DNA from: Algoriphagus mannitolivorans DSM 15301
Lineage (GTDB): Bacteria > Bacteroidota > Bacteroidia > Cytophagales > Cyclobacteriaceae
NCBI RefSeq assembly: GCF_000429425.1
Contig: NZ_AUBV01000007.1
Location: forward strand, 62,001-126,000
Direction: 5' to 3'
Length of the DNA stretch: 64,000 nucleotides
Each line of letters begins with the position of its first letter. The first letter of the stretch is position 1. The translations under genes and the position numbers were made by a program. The notes beneath the pieces were generated by a model. It was given only the letters and a program-made list of their open reading frames with translations, did not search any database and had not been told where the DNA came from. Positions 34,631 through 43,215 of the stretch are shown one piece after another.

Positions 34631-35293
34631 ATGAGTAGAAAAAAGCTGGTTCGCTTTGCCCAAAATGAGGCGAATCCAAATGTAGTCCAGGCTGGAAAGC
34701 CTATTTTTGAAGAAATCAAAGGACATTGGAACGATAAGCAATTTCAAAATCCAAATCCGATAGTAGTTGAGCTTGCCTGCGGAAGGGGAGAGTTTACCGT
34801 GGGTTTGGGTAGGGAATACCCAGAACAGAACTTTATCGGAGTGGATATTAAAGGAAGCAGAATCTGGAAGGGAAGCTCCACAGCAACTGCAGAAGGGATC
34901 CATAATGTCGCTTTCTTGAGAACTCAGATCCAAAAGTTGGATGAATTTTTTGCAGAAGGAGAAATTTCTGAATTATGGATCACCTTTCCGGATCCTTTTC
35001 CAAGGGATGGGGACGAAAAGCGTCGCTTGACTTCTCCCCGGTTTTTGGACATGTATAAGCCAATGCTTAAAAAAGAAGGCTTGGTACATTTCAAAACCGA
35101 TAACACTGGTCTTTTTGACTATACGTTAGAGTTGGTGAAAAGCCGGGAAGATATCGAGGTGATTGCTTTCACTCATGACTTTTATCAAAGCGAGATGAAA
35201 GATGATCATCACGGTATTAAAACCCGGTATGAAAAGATGTTTTCCGAAAAAGGAGAGAAAATCAAATACTTGAAATTCAGATTTAAGTCCTAA
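34631..35293 (+). CDS. trmB: tRNA (guanine-N7-)-methyltransferase
   Basis: 220 residues, a class I SAM methyltransferase that makes m7G46 in tRNA variable loops. The SAM site is ELACGRGEFTVGLG with VDIKGSRIWKG; the TrmB-specific motif WITFPDPFPRDGDEKRRLTS and SEMKDDHHGIKTRYE near the C-terminus are present. Its ATG abuts the folC stop. The stop overlaps the end of the convergent histidine kinase gene by 4 bases. Confidence 0.95.
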   Translation: MSRKKLVRFAQNEANPNVVQAGKPIFEEIKGHWNDKQFQNPNPIVVELACGRGEFTVGLGREYPEQNFIGVDIKGSRIWKGSSTATAEGIHNVAFLRTQIQKLDEFFAEGEISELWITFPDPFPRDGDEKRRLTSPRFLDMYKPMLKKEGLVHFKTDNTGLFDYTLELVKSREDIEVIAFTHDFYQSEMKDDHHGIKTRYEKMFSEKGEKIKYLKFRFKS

Positions 35294-37671
35294 AAGTGGT
35301 TGAGCTGAACCTTTTCTAAGAAGAGTGCCTGAAGAACCTTTTCTTGGAGCAAATCTGCATCCACCGGTTTGGTCATGTAATCGTCCATCCCGACTGATTT
35401 TGCATGGGCTTTGCTCTTTTCGGTGGTATCTGCTGTAACGGCTATAATGGGAATATTTTGACAGCTTGGTCCGGCGAGACCACTTCGGATGGCCTGAGTG
35501 GCTTCATACCCGTCCATTTCTGGCATTTGTAGGTCCATTAAGATCAGGTCAAAGTGACTTTCCCGGAGCTTTTCCAGTCCTTCTATTCCGTGATTTGCAA
35601 AATCATACGATACTCCTTTCCACTTCCTGAGAATGGATTTGATTACAAGTTGGTTGACAGGATTGTCTTCTACGACAAGAATCTTTTTGCCTTGCAAAAG
35701 CTCTTCTGCTTGGGACTTGATAAGATCTGAAGGCTTTTCTTGGGCTTTTCCAAAGGTAAGTGAAAGGAAAACTGTCGTTCCTTGCCCCACTTTACTTTCG
35801 ATCTGGACATTTCCTTCATAAAGTTTGGTCAGAGCCTTAACGATACAGAGTCCTAATCCAAAGCCGCCAAATTTTCGCTTATCGTCAATTTGCTCCTGGA
35901 TAAAGGATTCAAAAATTCTGTCCAGTTTTTCCGGCTTGATTCCCACTCCTGTATCGGTAATCTCAAAACTGATCTTGGTTTTTTCATCTAATTCCTGAAT
36001 CTCAGAAATCAACATTTTTATATCTCCCTGCTGGGTGAATTTGATCGAATTGCTGATCACATTCATTAAAATCTGTCTGAACCGATTGGAGTCACCCACT
36101 ACTTTTTGGGGAAGCATAACCTTTTCTTGGTAGCTAAACTTTAATCCCTTGTCTCTAGACTGTTGATATGCAGAGGCTTTGACTTCATTCAATAGTTTTT
36201 GAAGATCAAATGGCTTTTGCTCCAAGTTAAGCTCTCCATTTTCAATTTTGGAATAATCCAAAATATCGTCGATGGAGGAGAGTAGGGAAAAAGAGGAATA
36301 CTTGATGACCTCCAGATTACTCTTGATATTCTCATCCTGAATTTCCCTCATGATAGACTGAGAGAGCCCCAGTATCGCATTGAGAGGAGTTCGGAGTTCG
36401 TGGCTTACATTAGAAAGGAAAAAAGATTTGATTTCGTTACTTTCTTGGGATTGTTGTAAGGCCAATTCTTGAGCTTTTTCCTTTTCAGTTCTTAACAGCC
36501 GAATCCGATTAGCCATGGATAAGGATAGAAACAGGATTTCCAAGCCGGTCCCCAGTTTTGCCGAATTCTCTGTGACAAATGAATTGGGGATAAGAGAAAA
36601 GTTATTCAAGATAAATGTGATAAACCCGATTGTCAAAAGAGCAATGCCTATAGAGAAAAAGGGATCAGCTGGCTTTTTTCGGATATAACTCAAACAAACA
36701 GCCCAAATACAAAAGATAATCCCAAAAAGGGCAATGGCATTTACCAACGGGTAATAAAGCGGGCGAAATTGATCCAAGAGTAGAATGACAGCCATGAAAA
36801 CCATCATCGTAATTACCATGATGTTAAATGCTTTATTGAGCTTCTTGGAGAATCTTTCAATGCTGACGTAAACTTGGGTGTATCTTCCAAACAGCATCGC
36901 AGAAAGGGCTGCAAAAAACAGAACACTGATATCCGAGAACCAACCCGGACCTTGGGTGATAAATTGAAAGTAATATCCGTCCAGAGAGAAATGAAGCAAG
37001 GCCACTGAGCTTACATATGCCACGTACAGTAAAAAGCTTTTTTCTTTTATGCCAAAATAGAAAAAGAGATAAGTCAGCGCAGCCAAGAATAAAATTCCAT
37101 AAAACACCCCGAAAATCAGTTGGTCAAAAAGGGTAGCTTCGATCAAGGATTGGTCATTGTGCAGCTTGAGTTGAAGATTGATCACTTCTCCATCACTTCC
37201 CAAATGAAGATAAAAAGTCTTTGAACTTTCAGCTTTCATTTTAATCGGGAAAAGCACTTTGCGGTGCTTAACTGGCCTGGAAGCGAATGGAATTCTGTCA
37301 CCGTTTTCAAAGATTTCCTCAACTTCTAGATCATTTACCACATATAAATCAGCCAAATCTGTAATTGGTCGGGCTGTCTCTAAGAAGTAGGTTTGATCAG
37401 ATTCCGTGGTATTGCTAAGCGTGAATTTGACCCAATAAAAATGATTGGTGAATCCTAAATTGGTATTGGATTGAGTGATAGGGACAAAATCAAATCCATT
37501 TTGGTTTTTCAACAGGGAATCAATAGAAATCTCTTCAATTCCAGTATCTAGGATTTTGGATTGGGAGTAAAGATCTATTGGAAAATCTTTTGCACCGGAT
37601 TGAGAATTACAATAGGTGTATCCTGCTAACCAAAACAGTAAGCATAACCCGAAGGAAGTTGATCTTGGCAT
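35290..37671 (-). CDS. hybrid histidine kinase/response regulator with 7TMR-DISM sensor
   Basis: 793 residues. A signal peptide leads to a periplasmic 7TMR-DISMED2-type domain (about 30-160; NHFYWVKFTLSNTT). Seven membrane helices follow (about 180-395), then a short coiled coil, the HisKA domain with phospho-acceptor His424 (NVSHELRTPLNA), the HATPase domain (N box NVISNSIKFTQ, G boxes DTGVGIKPEK and FGGFGLGL) and a C-terminal receiver domain with Asp713 (LMDLQMPEMDG) and Lys768. It is a phosphorelay sensor in the inner membrane, so a separate Hpt protein is needed downstream; none is in the window. The ligand is unknown. Confidence 0.93.
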   Translation of the reverse strand: MPRSTSFGLCLLFWLAGYTYCNSQSGAKDFPIDLYSQSKILDTGIEEISIDSLLKNQNGFDFVPITQSNTNLGFTNHFYWVKFTLSNTTESDQTYFLETARPITDLADLYVVNDLEVEEIFENGDRIPFASRPVKHRKVLFPIKMKAESSKTFYLHLGSDGEVINLQLKLHNDQSLIEATLFDQLIFGVFYGILFLAALTYLFFYFGIKEKSFLLYVAYVSSVALLHFSLDGYYFQFITQGPGWFSDISVLFFAALSAMLFGRYTQVYVSIERFSKKLNKAFNIMVITMMVFMAVILLLDQFRPLYYPLVNAIALFGIIFCIWAVCLSYIRKKPADPFFSIGIALLTIGFITFILNNFSLIPNSFVTENSAKLGTGLEILFLSLSMANRIRLLRTEKEKAQELALQQSQESNEIKSFFLSNVSHELRTPLNAILGLSQSIMREIQDENIKSNLEVIKYSSFSLLSSIDDILDYSKIENGELNLEQKPFDLQKLLNEVKASAYQQSRDKGLKFSYQEKVMLPQKVVGDSNRFRQILMNVISNSIKFTQQGDIKMLISEIQELDEKTKISFEITDTGVGIKPEKLDRIFESFIQEQIDDKRKFGGFGLGLCIVKALTKLYEGNVQIESKVGQGTTVFLSLTFGKAQEKPSDLIKSQAEELLQGKKILVVEDNPVNQLVIKSILRKWKGVSYDFANHGIEGLEKLRESHFDLILMDLQMPEMDGYEATQAIRSGLAGPSCQNIPIIAVTADTTEKSKAHAKSVGMDDYMTKPVDADLLQEKVLQALFLEKVQLNHF

Positions 37672-37716
37672 AAAGGGTGATTTTATCCAATCACGAAGAA
37701 GAGAAAAGATTTGGAT

Positions 37717-38595
37717 TTAATCACAGAATCCAGATTGTTTAAATTTTGGATTGGGATATTTATAAAACCCTTCGCCGGACTTTTCTCCCAATTTTCCCTG
37801 ATCCAAATAAGACTTTAGAAGTTCCGCAAATGCTTGGGAAGCCTTGTCGGGTAAGTTATGAACTACATGCCAGGCGGTATCCAACCCGATTGAATCCATT
37901 ATCCCAAATGGACCCATGGGCATATGAAAATTTACCATCCAAGACCGGTCTATGTCTTCAATGGAGGCAATCTCTTTCGTCAAAAGTTTACCCGCAGCTC
38001 CAAGTAATGCCAAAAGCATGGCATTGAAAATATAGCCTTGGTTTTCCTTTTTGACCAAAACGGGGACCTGATTCAACTTCCTGCCCAATTTTTCCAACAT
38101 GGGGATCATGGAGGGATCTGTCGATGGATGAGGCATGATATCCACCACTCTGGAATAAAAAACGTCATGAAAATGAAAGGCGCAAAACTTATCGGGTCTT
38201 CCAGTGGCCTCAGCAAGCATAGAAGGCAGGAGGTAAGAGGTGTTGGTGGTAAACCAAGTCTTTTCAGGAGCCAAATCTCCAATTTGCTTCCAAACCTGAA
38301 TTTTGATATCCATTTCTTCAGTGACACTTTCATTGATGATGTCGGCATTTTCCACTGCTTTCTGAGGAGAAGTGGTGAACTGAATTTGATTCAAAATCTC
38401 GCTGGTTTCGGGCAAATCGTCATTTCCCGATTTTCTAAGCTGGTGAAGAATCTTCTGCATGGTCACTTTGGACTGCTCCAATCCTGTGGCAGAAATATCA
38501 TACACACTTACCTCAAAGCCTGAAATAGCGGCTTGAAGTGCCACTCTTGTTCCTAATGTTCCTGCTCCAAGGATGCAGATTTTGTTGATTTCCAT
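37717..38595 (-). CDS. 3-hydroxyacyl-CoA dehydrogenase
   Basis: 292 residues. An N-terminal NAD-binding domain has GAGTLG at residues 10-15, and the catalytic His lies in AFHFHDVFYSRVVDI. The C-terminal helical domain contains a VNFHMPMGPFGIMDSIGLD segment, as in FadB/PaaH-type enzymes. It oxidises 3-hydroxyacyl-CoA to 3-ketoacyl-CoA in beta-oxidation. It is the last gene of a reverse operon whose other members are a kinase, an acyl-CoA dehydrogenase and an SDR; the kinase gene ends only 2 bases before its start. Confidence 0.9.
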   Translation of the reverse strand: MEINKICILGAGTLGTRVALQAAISGFEVSVYDISATGLEQSKVTMQKILHQLRKSGNDDLPETSEILNQIQFTTSPQKAVENADIINESVTEEMDIKIQVWKQIGDLAPEKTWFTTNTSYLLPSMLAEATGRPDKFCAFHFHDVFYSRVVDIMPHPSTDPSMIPMLEKLGRKLNQVPVLVKKENQGYIFNAMLLALLGAAGKLLTKEIASIEDIDRSWMVNFHMPMGPFGIMDSIGLDTAWHVVHNLPDKASQAFAELLKSYLDQGKLGEKSGEGFYKYPNPKFKQSGFCD

Positions 38596-38597
38596 GC

Positions 38598-39617
38598 TTA
38601 TATTTTTCCGGTTTTGATCGATTTTTCTGCTTTTTGAGAGGCTGCTTTTACTACATAGATCAAAGCCCCGAACCTTTGATCCTGTGTGTATCCTTGGACG
38701 AATCGCTTGTATATCTGCTGTGCAATGACGGCTACTTTGAACAATCCAAAAACGTAATAGAACAAAATGTCCTTCAAATCCAATTCACTATGTTGGCCAT
38801 AAAAGTCTATAACCTCTTCTCGTGTCATATTACCGGGCAGGTGGGTGAGATTAAATTGCTTCAGTATGTCAGAATCGTTTTCCTCAGCCCAGTAGGCTAG
38901 GGTGGTTCCCAAGTCCATCAAGGGATCCCCCACAGTTGCCATTTCCCAATCCAAAACAGCTTTGATTTGATCAAGCTGACTTGTATTCAAGACCAAATTA
39001 TCGTACTTGAAGTCATTGTGGATAAAGCCTGTATTTTCCCGCTGAGGAATGTTTTCCTTGATCCATAACGCAGCCTTCTCCATTTCGGGAATTTCATCGG
39101 TCTTTGCCTTAAAATAGCGCTCGATCCAACCTTCCACTTGCCTCAAGACGTAACCTTGGGGTTTTCCTAATTGAATCAAGCCTGTCTTTTCAAGATCAAG
39201 CTGATGGAGCTGGAGTAGAGTGAGAATGCTGTTTTCGGAAAGCTTTCTTGCAGTTTCCTCGTTAAAAATTACCCCTGAAGGTACTTTGTTTCTCAGTACA
39301 GTACCTTCCACAAATTCCATCAGAAAAAATGGCGCTCCCAAAATTTCCTCATTTTCTTCAAAAAAAACTGGATTAGGGATTTTGGTGTACCCGGCATTTT
39401 TGAGGGACTCCAATACTTTGAATTCCCTGCCCATATCATGTGCTTTGGACACTGTATTTCCCACTGGCGGTCTTCGAAGAGCATATTTTCCCGCTGGAGT
39501 GTTCAACAAGTAAGTTAAATTGGAAAAGCCTCCGCTTAGGGGAGAAATCTGTATTTTCTGAGGATCCCAGGTATATTTTGATCTGAAATAGTCTTTCAGT
39601 TTGGAAAAATCTTGCAT
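38598..39617 (-). CDS. phosphotransferase family protein of the ACAD10/11 kinase type (LvaA-like)
   Basis: 339 residues, aminoglycoside-phosphotransferase fold. Features are GGFSNLTYLL at 29-38, ALRRPP with SKAHDMGREFKVL at about 46-69, the catalytic loop HNDFKYDN (201-208; Asp203) and metal-binding DWEMATVGDP (Asp224). The RRPP...SAHDMGREF pattern is characteristic of the kinase domain fused in mammalian ACAD10 and ACAD11 and of bacterial LvaA, which phosphorylate the 4-hydroxyl of 4-hydroxyacyl-CoA. The acyl-CoA dehydrogenase gene lies directly upstream (7 bases) and the 3-hydroxyacyl-CoA dehydrogenase directly downstream, which supports that role. Substrate chain length is unknown. Confidence 0.85.
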   Translation of the reverse strand: MQDFSKLKDYFRSKYTWDPQKIQISPLSGGFSNLTYLLNTPAGKYALRRPPVGNTVSKAHDMGREFKVLESLKNAGYTKIPNPVFFEENEEILGAPFFLMEFVEGTVLRNKVPSGVIFNEETARKLSENSILTLLQLHQLDLEKTGLIQLGKPQGYVLRQVEGWIERYFKAKTDEIPEMEKAALWIKENIPQRENTGFIHNDFKYDNLVLNTSQLDQIKAVLDWEMATVGDPLMDLGTTLAYWAEENDSDILKQFNLTHLPGNMTREEVIDFYGQHSELDLKDILFYYVFGLFKVAVIAQQIYKRFVQGYTQDQRFGALIYVVKAASQKAEKSIKTGKI

Positions 39618-39624
39618 GTCCGGC

Positions 39625-40824
39625 TTACTTATATTTTTTCAAAATACTTTTTGCCAGAGCAGCTTTGTGAACCTCGTCTGGACCATCGTAGATTCTGGCA
39701 CCTCTTTCATGTCTGTACCAAAAAGAAAGCAAGGTGTCATCCGTGATGCCTAAAGCTCCATGAACTTGAATAGCCCTGTCAATTACCTTCATGAGGACAT
39801 CCGCTACAAAAAACTTGATCATGGAGATTTCTTCCCGAACTGCTTTTGCACCGAGTTCCTGCATTTTGCCGGCTGTATTCATCACCATCAACCGGCTGGC
39901 CTGAATTTCAGCTCTGCTATCTGCGATCCAATTTTGAACACTCTGCATGTCTGCCAAGGATTTTCCAGGGTCCAATTCCCTATTGACAGCTCTTTGGCAC
40001 ATCATTCCAAAAACCCGCTCGCATATCCCAATCCAACGCATGCAATGGTGAATCCTTCCCGGTCCGAGCCTTTCTTGGGCAAGTGCAAATCCTTGACCTT
40101 CTTGACCAATCAAATTACCGATAGGAACTCGGCAGTCTTCAAACTTAACTTCGGCATGGGAAAGGTAGTCTTCTCCAGCTTCGCCCATGATGGGGATATT
40201 TCTCATTAGTTTGAATCCCGGATTTTCCAAAGGAACGATAATCATACTGGCTCGCTGATAGGGTGAGGAAGCCTCTGGATTGGTGACTGCCATCACAATG
40301 GTGAACTTGGCTCCATCAGCAGCTGTGGTAAACCACTTATGGCCATTGATAATGTATTCATCTCCCTCTTGGATGGCGGTAGTGGCTAAATGGATAGGGT
40401 TGCTTCCTGCCAAATTGGGCTCTGTCATGGCGAAGCATGATCTGATTTCACCTTTTTGAAGAGGTTGAAGCCAATTTTTCTTTTGGGCTGGGCTCCCAAA
40501 TAAATGTAGCAACTCCATATTTCCGATATCCGGAGCTGCACAATTCATTACATAATGGCCAATAGGACTTTGACCCAGAATTTCAGATACTTGGGCAAAC
40601 TGGACTAAATTCAAACCAAGGCCCCCTTCTTCTTGGGAAAGGTGTGGCACAAATAGGCCTTCGGTTTTGGCCTTTTCTCTGAGTTGAGAAAGGGTGGGTA
40701 AAAAAGACCGAAAAGGACCTTTGACCACGTCGAGATCTATAGGAAATAGTTCTGTTTCTACAAAGGCTTGATATTTTTCTAAAATAGAGGTAAAGGACTC
40801 AGGGGTGATGGAGGAGGAATTCAT
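39625..40824 (-). CDS. acyl-CoA dehydrogenase, ACAD10/11 type
   Basis: 399 residues, full three-domain FAD acyl-CoA dehydrogenase. SCFAMTEPNLAGSNP (FAD and substrate binding), NGHKWFTTAADGAKF and the C-terminal RIYDGPDEVHKAALA fit the ACAD10/ACAD11-like group, where YDGPDEVH is typical. In the 4-hydroxyacyl-CoA route this enzyme works on the phosphorylated intermediate and yields an enoyl-CoA. It is co-directional with and 7 bases upstream of the kinase gene. Cytoplasmic. Confidence 0.92.
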   Translation of the reverse strand: MNSSSITPESFTSILEKYQAFVETELFPIDLDVVKGPFRSFLPTLSQLREKAKTEGLFVPHLSQEEGGLGLNLVQFAQVSEILGQSPIGHYVMNCAAPDIGNMELLHLFGSPAQKKNWLQPLQKGEIRSCFAMTEPNLAGSNPIHLATTAIQEGDEYIINGHKWFTTAADGAKFTIVMAVTNPEASSPYQRASMIIVPLENPGFKLMRNIPIMGEAGEDYLSHAEVKFEDCRVPIGNLIGQEGQGFALAQERLGPGRIHHCMRWIGICERVFGMMCQRAVNRELDPGKSLADMQSVQNWIADSRAEIQASRLMVMNTAGKMQELGAKAVREEISMIKFFVADVLMKVIDRAIQVHGALGITDDTLLSFWYRHERGARIYDGPDEVHKAALAKSILKKYK

Positions 40825-40833
40825 AAATCAAAA

Positions 40834-41601
40834 TCAAATAGTAAATCCACCATCAGCAGTCAAAACAGCCCCAGTGGTGTAAGAGGAAGCCGCAGAGGCT
40901 AAGAACAAAGCCATCAAACCAATTTCATGGGAAGTACCAGCCCGTTTGATAGAGAGTTGGTTTAATACCATGTTCATTAATTTTTCGTTGGTCCAAATTG
41001 CTTCTGAAAATTTAGTCTGGATTAATCCGGGGCAGATGGCATTTACCCGGATTTTGGAGTCTCCCCATTCTTTTGCATAGACTTTGGTTAAAGAAATCAA
41101 TGCTGATTTGGATACAGAATAGATCCCCAAACCATGTTCAGGAGATATTCCACCAATACTTGAAATGTTAATTACCGAAGCAGCTGCAGATTTTCTCAAA
41201 TGCGGGTAACATAGTCTACAGAGTTCAAATGGTGCTTTGACATTCACATTCATGATTTTGTCAAATGCTTCTAGGCTAGTTTCGTGTACAGGCCCAAAAA
41301 CCGGATTAGCAGCAGCGTTATTGACGAGTATGTCAATTGCGCCGTACTTTTCGATGGTTTTTTCCACCAATCCAGGGAGCTCTTCCATATGACTTACATT
41401 GCATGCGATTCCAGTCGCTTCATATCCTTTGGCCTTGAGTTGGGAAGCCATTTCATCAAGCGTTTCTTGCTTTCGGCTGCTGATGACGACTTTTGCTCCG
41501 GCTGCAGCAAAGACCTCTGCAATGCCGAATCCGATTCCTTTACTTGCACCTGTGATCAGGGCAACTTTATTATCCAGTGAAAAAACAGAAGATAAATCCA
41601 T
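40834..41601 (-). CDS. short-chain dehydrogenase/reductase
   Basis: 255 residues, classical SDR. TGASKGIG at 17-24 binds NAD(P); NNAA at 94-97, Ser147/148 and the catalytic Tyr161-x3-Lys165 (YSVSK) are in place. The GLIQTKFSEAIW segment resembles DHRS4-like and 3-oxoacyl reductases. First gene of the reverse lipid operon; its stop is 9 bases before the acyl-CoA dehydrogenase start. A reduction or oxidation of a hydroxy or keto acyl group in the same pathway is a fair inference; the substrate is not visible. Confidence 0.9.
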   Translation of the reverse strand: MDLSSVFSLDNKVALITGASKGIGFGIAEVFAAAGAKVVISSRKQETLDEMASQLKAKGYEATGIACNVSHMEELPGLVEKTIEKYGAIDILVNNAAANPVFGPVHETSLEAFDKIMNVNVKAPFELCRLCYPHLRKSAAASVINISSIGGISPEHGLGIYSVSKSALISLTKVYAKEWGDSKIRVNAICPGLIQTKFSEAIWTNEKLMNMVLNQLSIKRAGTSHEIGLMALFLASAASSYTTGAVLTADGGFTI

Positions 41602-41678
41602 GTGTTTTGGTTTATATTACTCCCTTAAGTTAGGAAAATATAGTTTTGTCCAACGTAGATTTAAGGATGAATTATTGA

Positions 41679-41691
41679 TTAATACTATTAA
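41679..41691. promoter_or_regulatory. 13-base palindrome in the divergent promoter region
   Basis: TTAATA-C-TATTAA is a perfect inverted repeat, 11 bases before the ATG at 41703 and 77 bases from the SDR start on the other strand. It could be an operator for both genes, but AT-rich palindromes of this size occur by chance. Confidence 0.3.
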
Positions 41692-41702
41692 ATAAATCCC
41701 CA

Positions 41703-42674
41703 ATGAAAGAACTCATTTTTGAAAGTACCGGAATGCCACTTGAAGTTTTGAAACTCCAAGAAAGCCCCATTCCAAGTCCAAAGCCCCATGAGGTATTAAT
41801 AAAAGTTACGGCTCGCAATATCAATCCTTCAGACCTGATGTTTATCCGGGGGATGTATGGAATTACCCCAAAATTGCCCAGCAGTGCAGGTTTTGAGGCT
41901 TGTGGTGTAGTAGAACAAGGTGATGAATCAGGTAAAGTAAAAGCTGGAACTAGAGTACTCTTCCTTGGAATAGGTACATGGAGAGAATTCGTTTGTGTAC
42001 CCGCTGCGGGTGTTATTCCTGTGCCTCCACAAATGCCGGATGAAGTTGCCTGCCAAGCCTTTGTTAATCCGATGACGGCCTATGGGATGCTGTTGGAATC
42101 GGGCTTAAAGGAAGGGGATTGGTTATTGGTTACTGCCGGTGCTTCCGCTTTTGGAAAATTTGCCATTCAAATGGCAAAAGCCAAAGGCATCAAAGTGGCA
42201 GCCACTGTACGTCATGATTTTCAAAAGAAGATTCTGGAAGATTTGGGAGCTGATTTGGTGGTGAATTCGGATACCGAGAAAATCCAAAAAGTTATTCCGG
42301 AGAAAACCGAAGGCGGAGTTCACGTGATTTTCGATGCAGTCGGCGGAATGTTAGGCGCAAAAGCTTTAGCAAGTCTAAGACCCAAAGGAAAAATGATGGT
42401 TTTCGGAGCTTTGGCTCTTGAAAATATGCCGGTTAATAGCGGCTTGATGATTTTCAAGAATCTAAAAATTGAAGGTTTTTGGCTAAGCACATGGGTGGAA
42501 GAAATTTCTGAAGAAGTGCGCAAAAAAGCGTTTGCGACTGTTTTTGGTTTTCTGATGAATGAAAATTCCAAAGTAGATGTGGATGGTAAATTCACCTTGG
42601 AAAACTTCAGGGAAGCCATTCTTGCCTATGAAAAGCCCGGGCGCAATGGAAAAATCCTTTTGGTCAGTGAATAA
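41703..42674 (+). CDS. quinone oxidoreductase/MECR-like zinc-independent medium-chain dehydrogenase
   Basis: 323 residues of the medium-chain dehydrogenase family. It has the GroES-like N-terminal domain (ARNINPSDLMFIRGMYG, the hallmark of the QOR/MECR group) and a Rossmann domain (VTAGASAFGKFAIQMAKAKG). The zinc-binding Cys/His ligands of alcohol dehydrogenases are absent. Members reduce quinones or 2-enoyl thioesters with NADPH. It is divergent from the lipid operon with 101 bases between starts, so it may share regulation with it and reduce enoyl-CoA. Confidence 0.87.
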   Translation: MKELIFESTGMPLEVLKLQESPIPSPKPHEVLIKVTARNINPSDLMFIRGMYGITPKLPSSAGFEACGVVEQGDESGKVKAGTRVLFLGIGTWREFVCVPAAGVIPVPPQMPDEVACQAFVNPMTAYGMLLESGLKEGDWLLVTAGASAFGKFAIQMAKAKGIKVAATVRHDFQKKILEDLGADLVVNSDTEKIQKVIPEKTEGGVHVIFDAVGGMLGAKALASLRPKGKMMVFGALALENMPVNSGLMIFKNLKIEGFWLSTWVEEISEEVRKKAFATVFGFLMNENSKVDVDGKFTLENFREAILAYEKPGRNGKILLVSE

Positions 42675-42745
42675 TCCCCATTTTGTTCGGGGAAAAATTT
42701 AGGATTAGCCATCTTTGCATTTCTAACCAAACAAACGAGTATTTC

Positions 42746-43168
42746 ATGAATTGGGATAAACTGGACGAACAGCTTACCGAAATTGTCAAAAAGAGAAATC
42801 TTCTAAGCGAGATGGATTATAGCGATGAAAGCTATGATGATTTGGAGGAAGCGTTGCATGACTTGGAGGATGATTTCAATGAGGAATATGAAGAAATTTT
42901 CGAACCTCAATTGGAAAAAATTTACGCTAAGCTGAAGTCTGATACTGATATATTACTTCCTACAGCTTATTTGGCCAATAAGTACAAGGAAATGCTTCCG
43001 GATGCCAAAGGGATCGTGACCTATGAAGTAGTGGGCAATGAAGGAGTTCCAATCGAATCGGATGAATTAGGAAAAGTGGATATGAGGATTGTTTTAATTC
43101 CTAATCCCGCAAGATTTGTCCTCCTGATCAACGGAAATCCGCTAAAAGAGCTTTGGAAAAGTAGATAG
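42746..43168 (+). CDS. hypothetical small acidic protein
   Basis: 140 residues from the ATG at 42746 (MNWDKLDEQLTEIVKKRN). The frame also runs up to 42683, but that part is not conserved-looking. The N-terminal half is an acidic coiled coil (SYDDLEEALHDLEDDFNEEYEEIF); the C-terminal half is a small alpha/beta part ending in LLINGNPLKELWKSR. No signal peptide. I do not recognise the family. It follows the QOR gene by 71 bases and ends at a two-way terminator facing the TetR gene. Confidence 0.65.
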   Translation: MNWDKLDEQLTEIVKKRNLLSEMDYSDESYDDLEEALHDLEDDFNEEYEEIFEPQLEKIYAKLKSDTDILLPTAYLANKYKEMLPDAKGIVTYEVVGNEGVPIESDELGKVDMRIVLIPNPARFVLLINGNPLKELWKSR

Positions 43169-43177
43169 CAATTAAAG

Positions 43178-43212
43178 AAAATAGGCTGTTCCAATGAACA
43201 GCCTATTTTTTT
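43178..43212. terminator. bidirectional hairpin terminator
   Basis: Stem AAATAGGCTGTTC / GAACAGCCTATTT (43179-43191 and 43196-43208) with a CAAT loop and flanking A and T runs. It separates the convergent 42746 and TetR genes. Confidence 0.93.
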
Positions 43213-43215
43213 TAC

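Noticed and set aside
38038-38523. 161-codon plus-strand frame inside the 3-hydroxyacyl-CoA dehydrogenase gene
   Set aside because: Antisense shadow of a well-supported gene with no recognisable domain.
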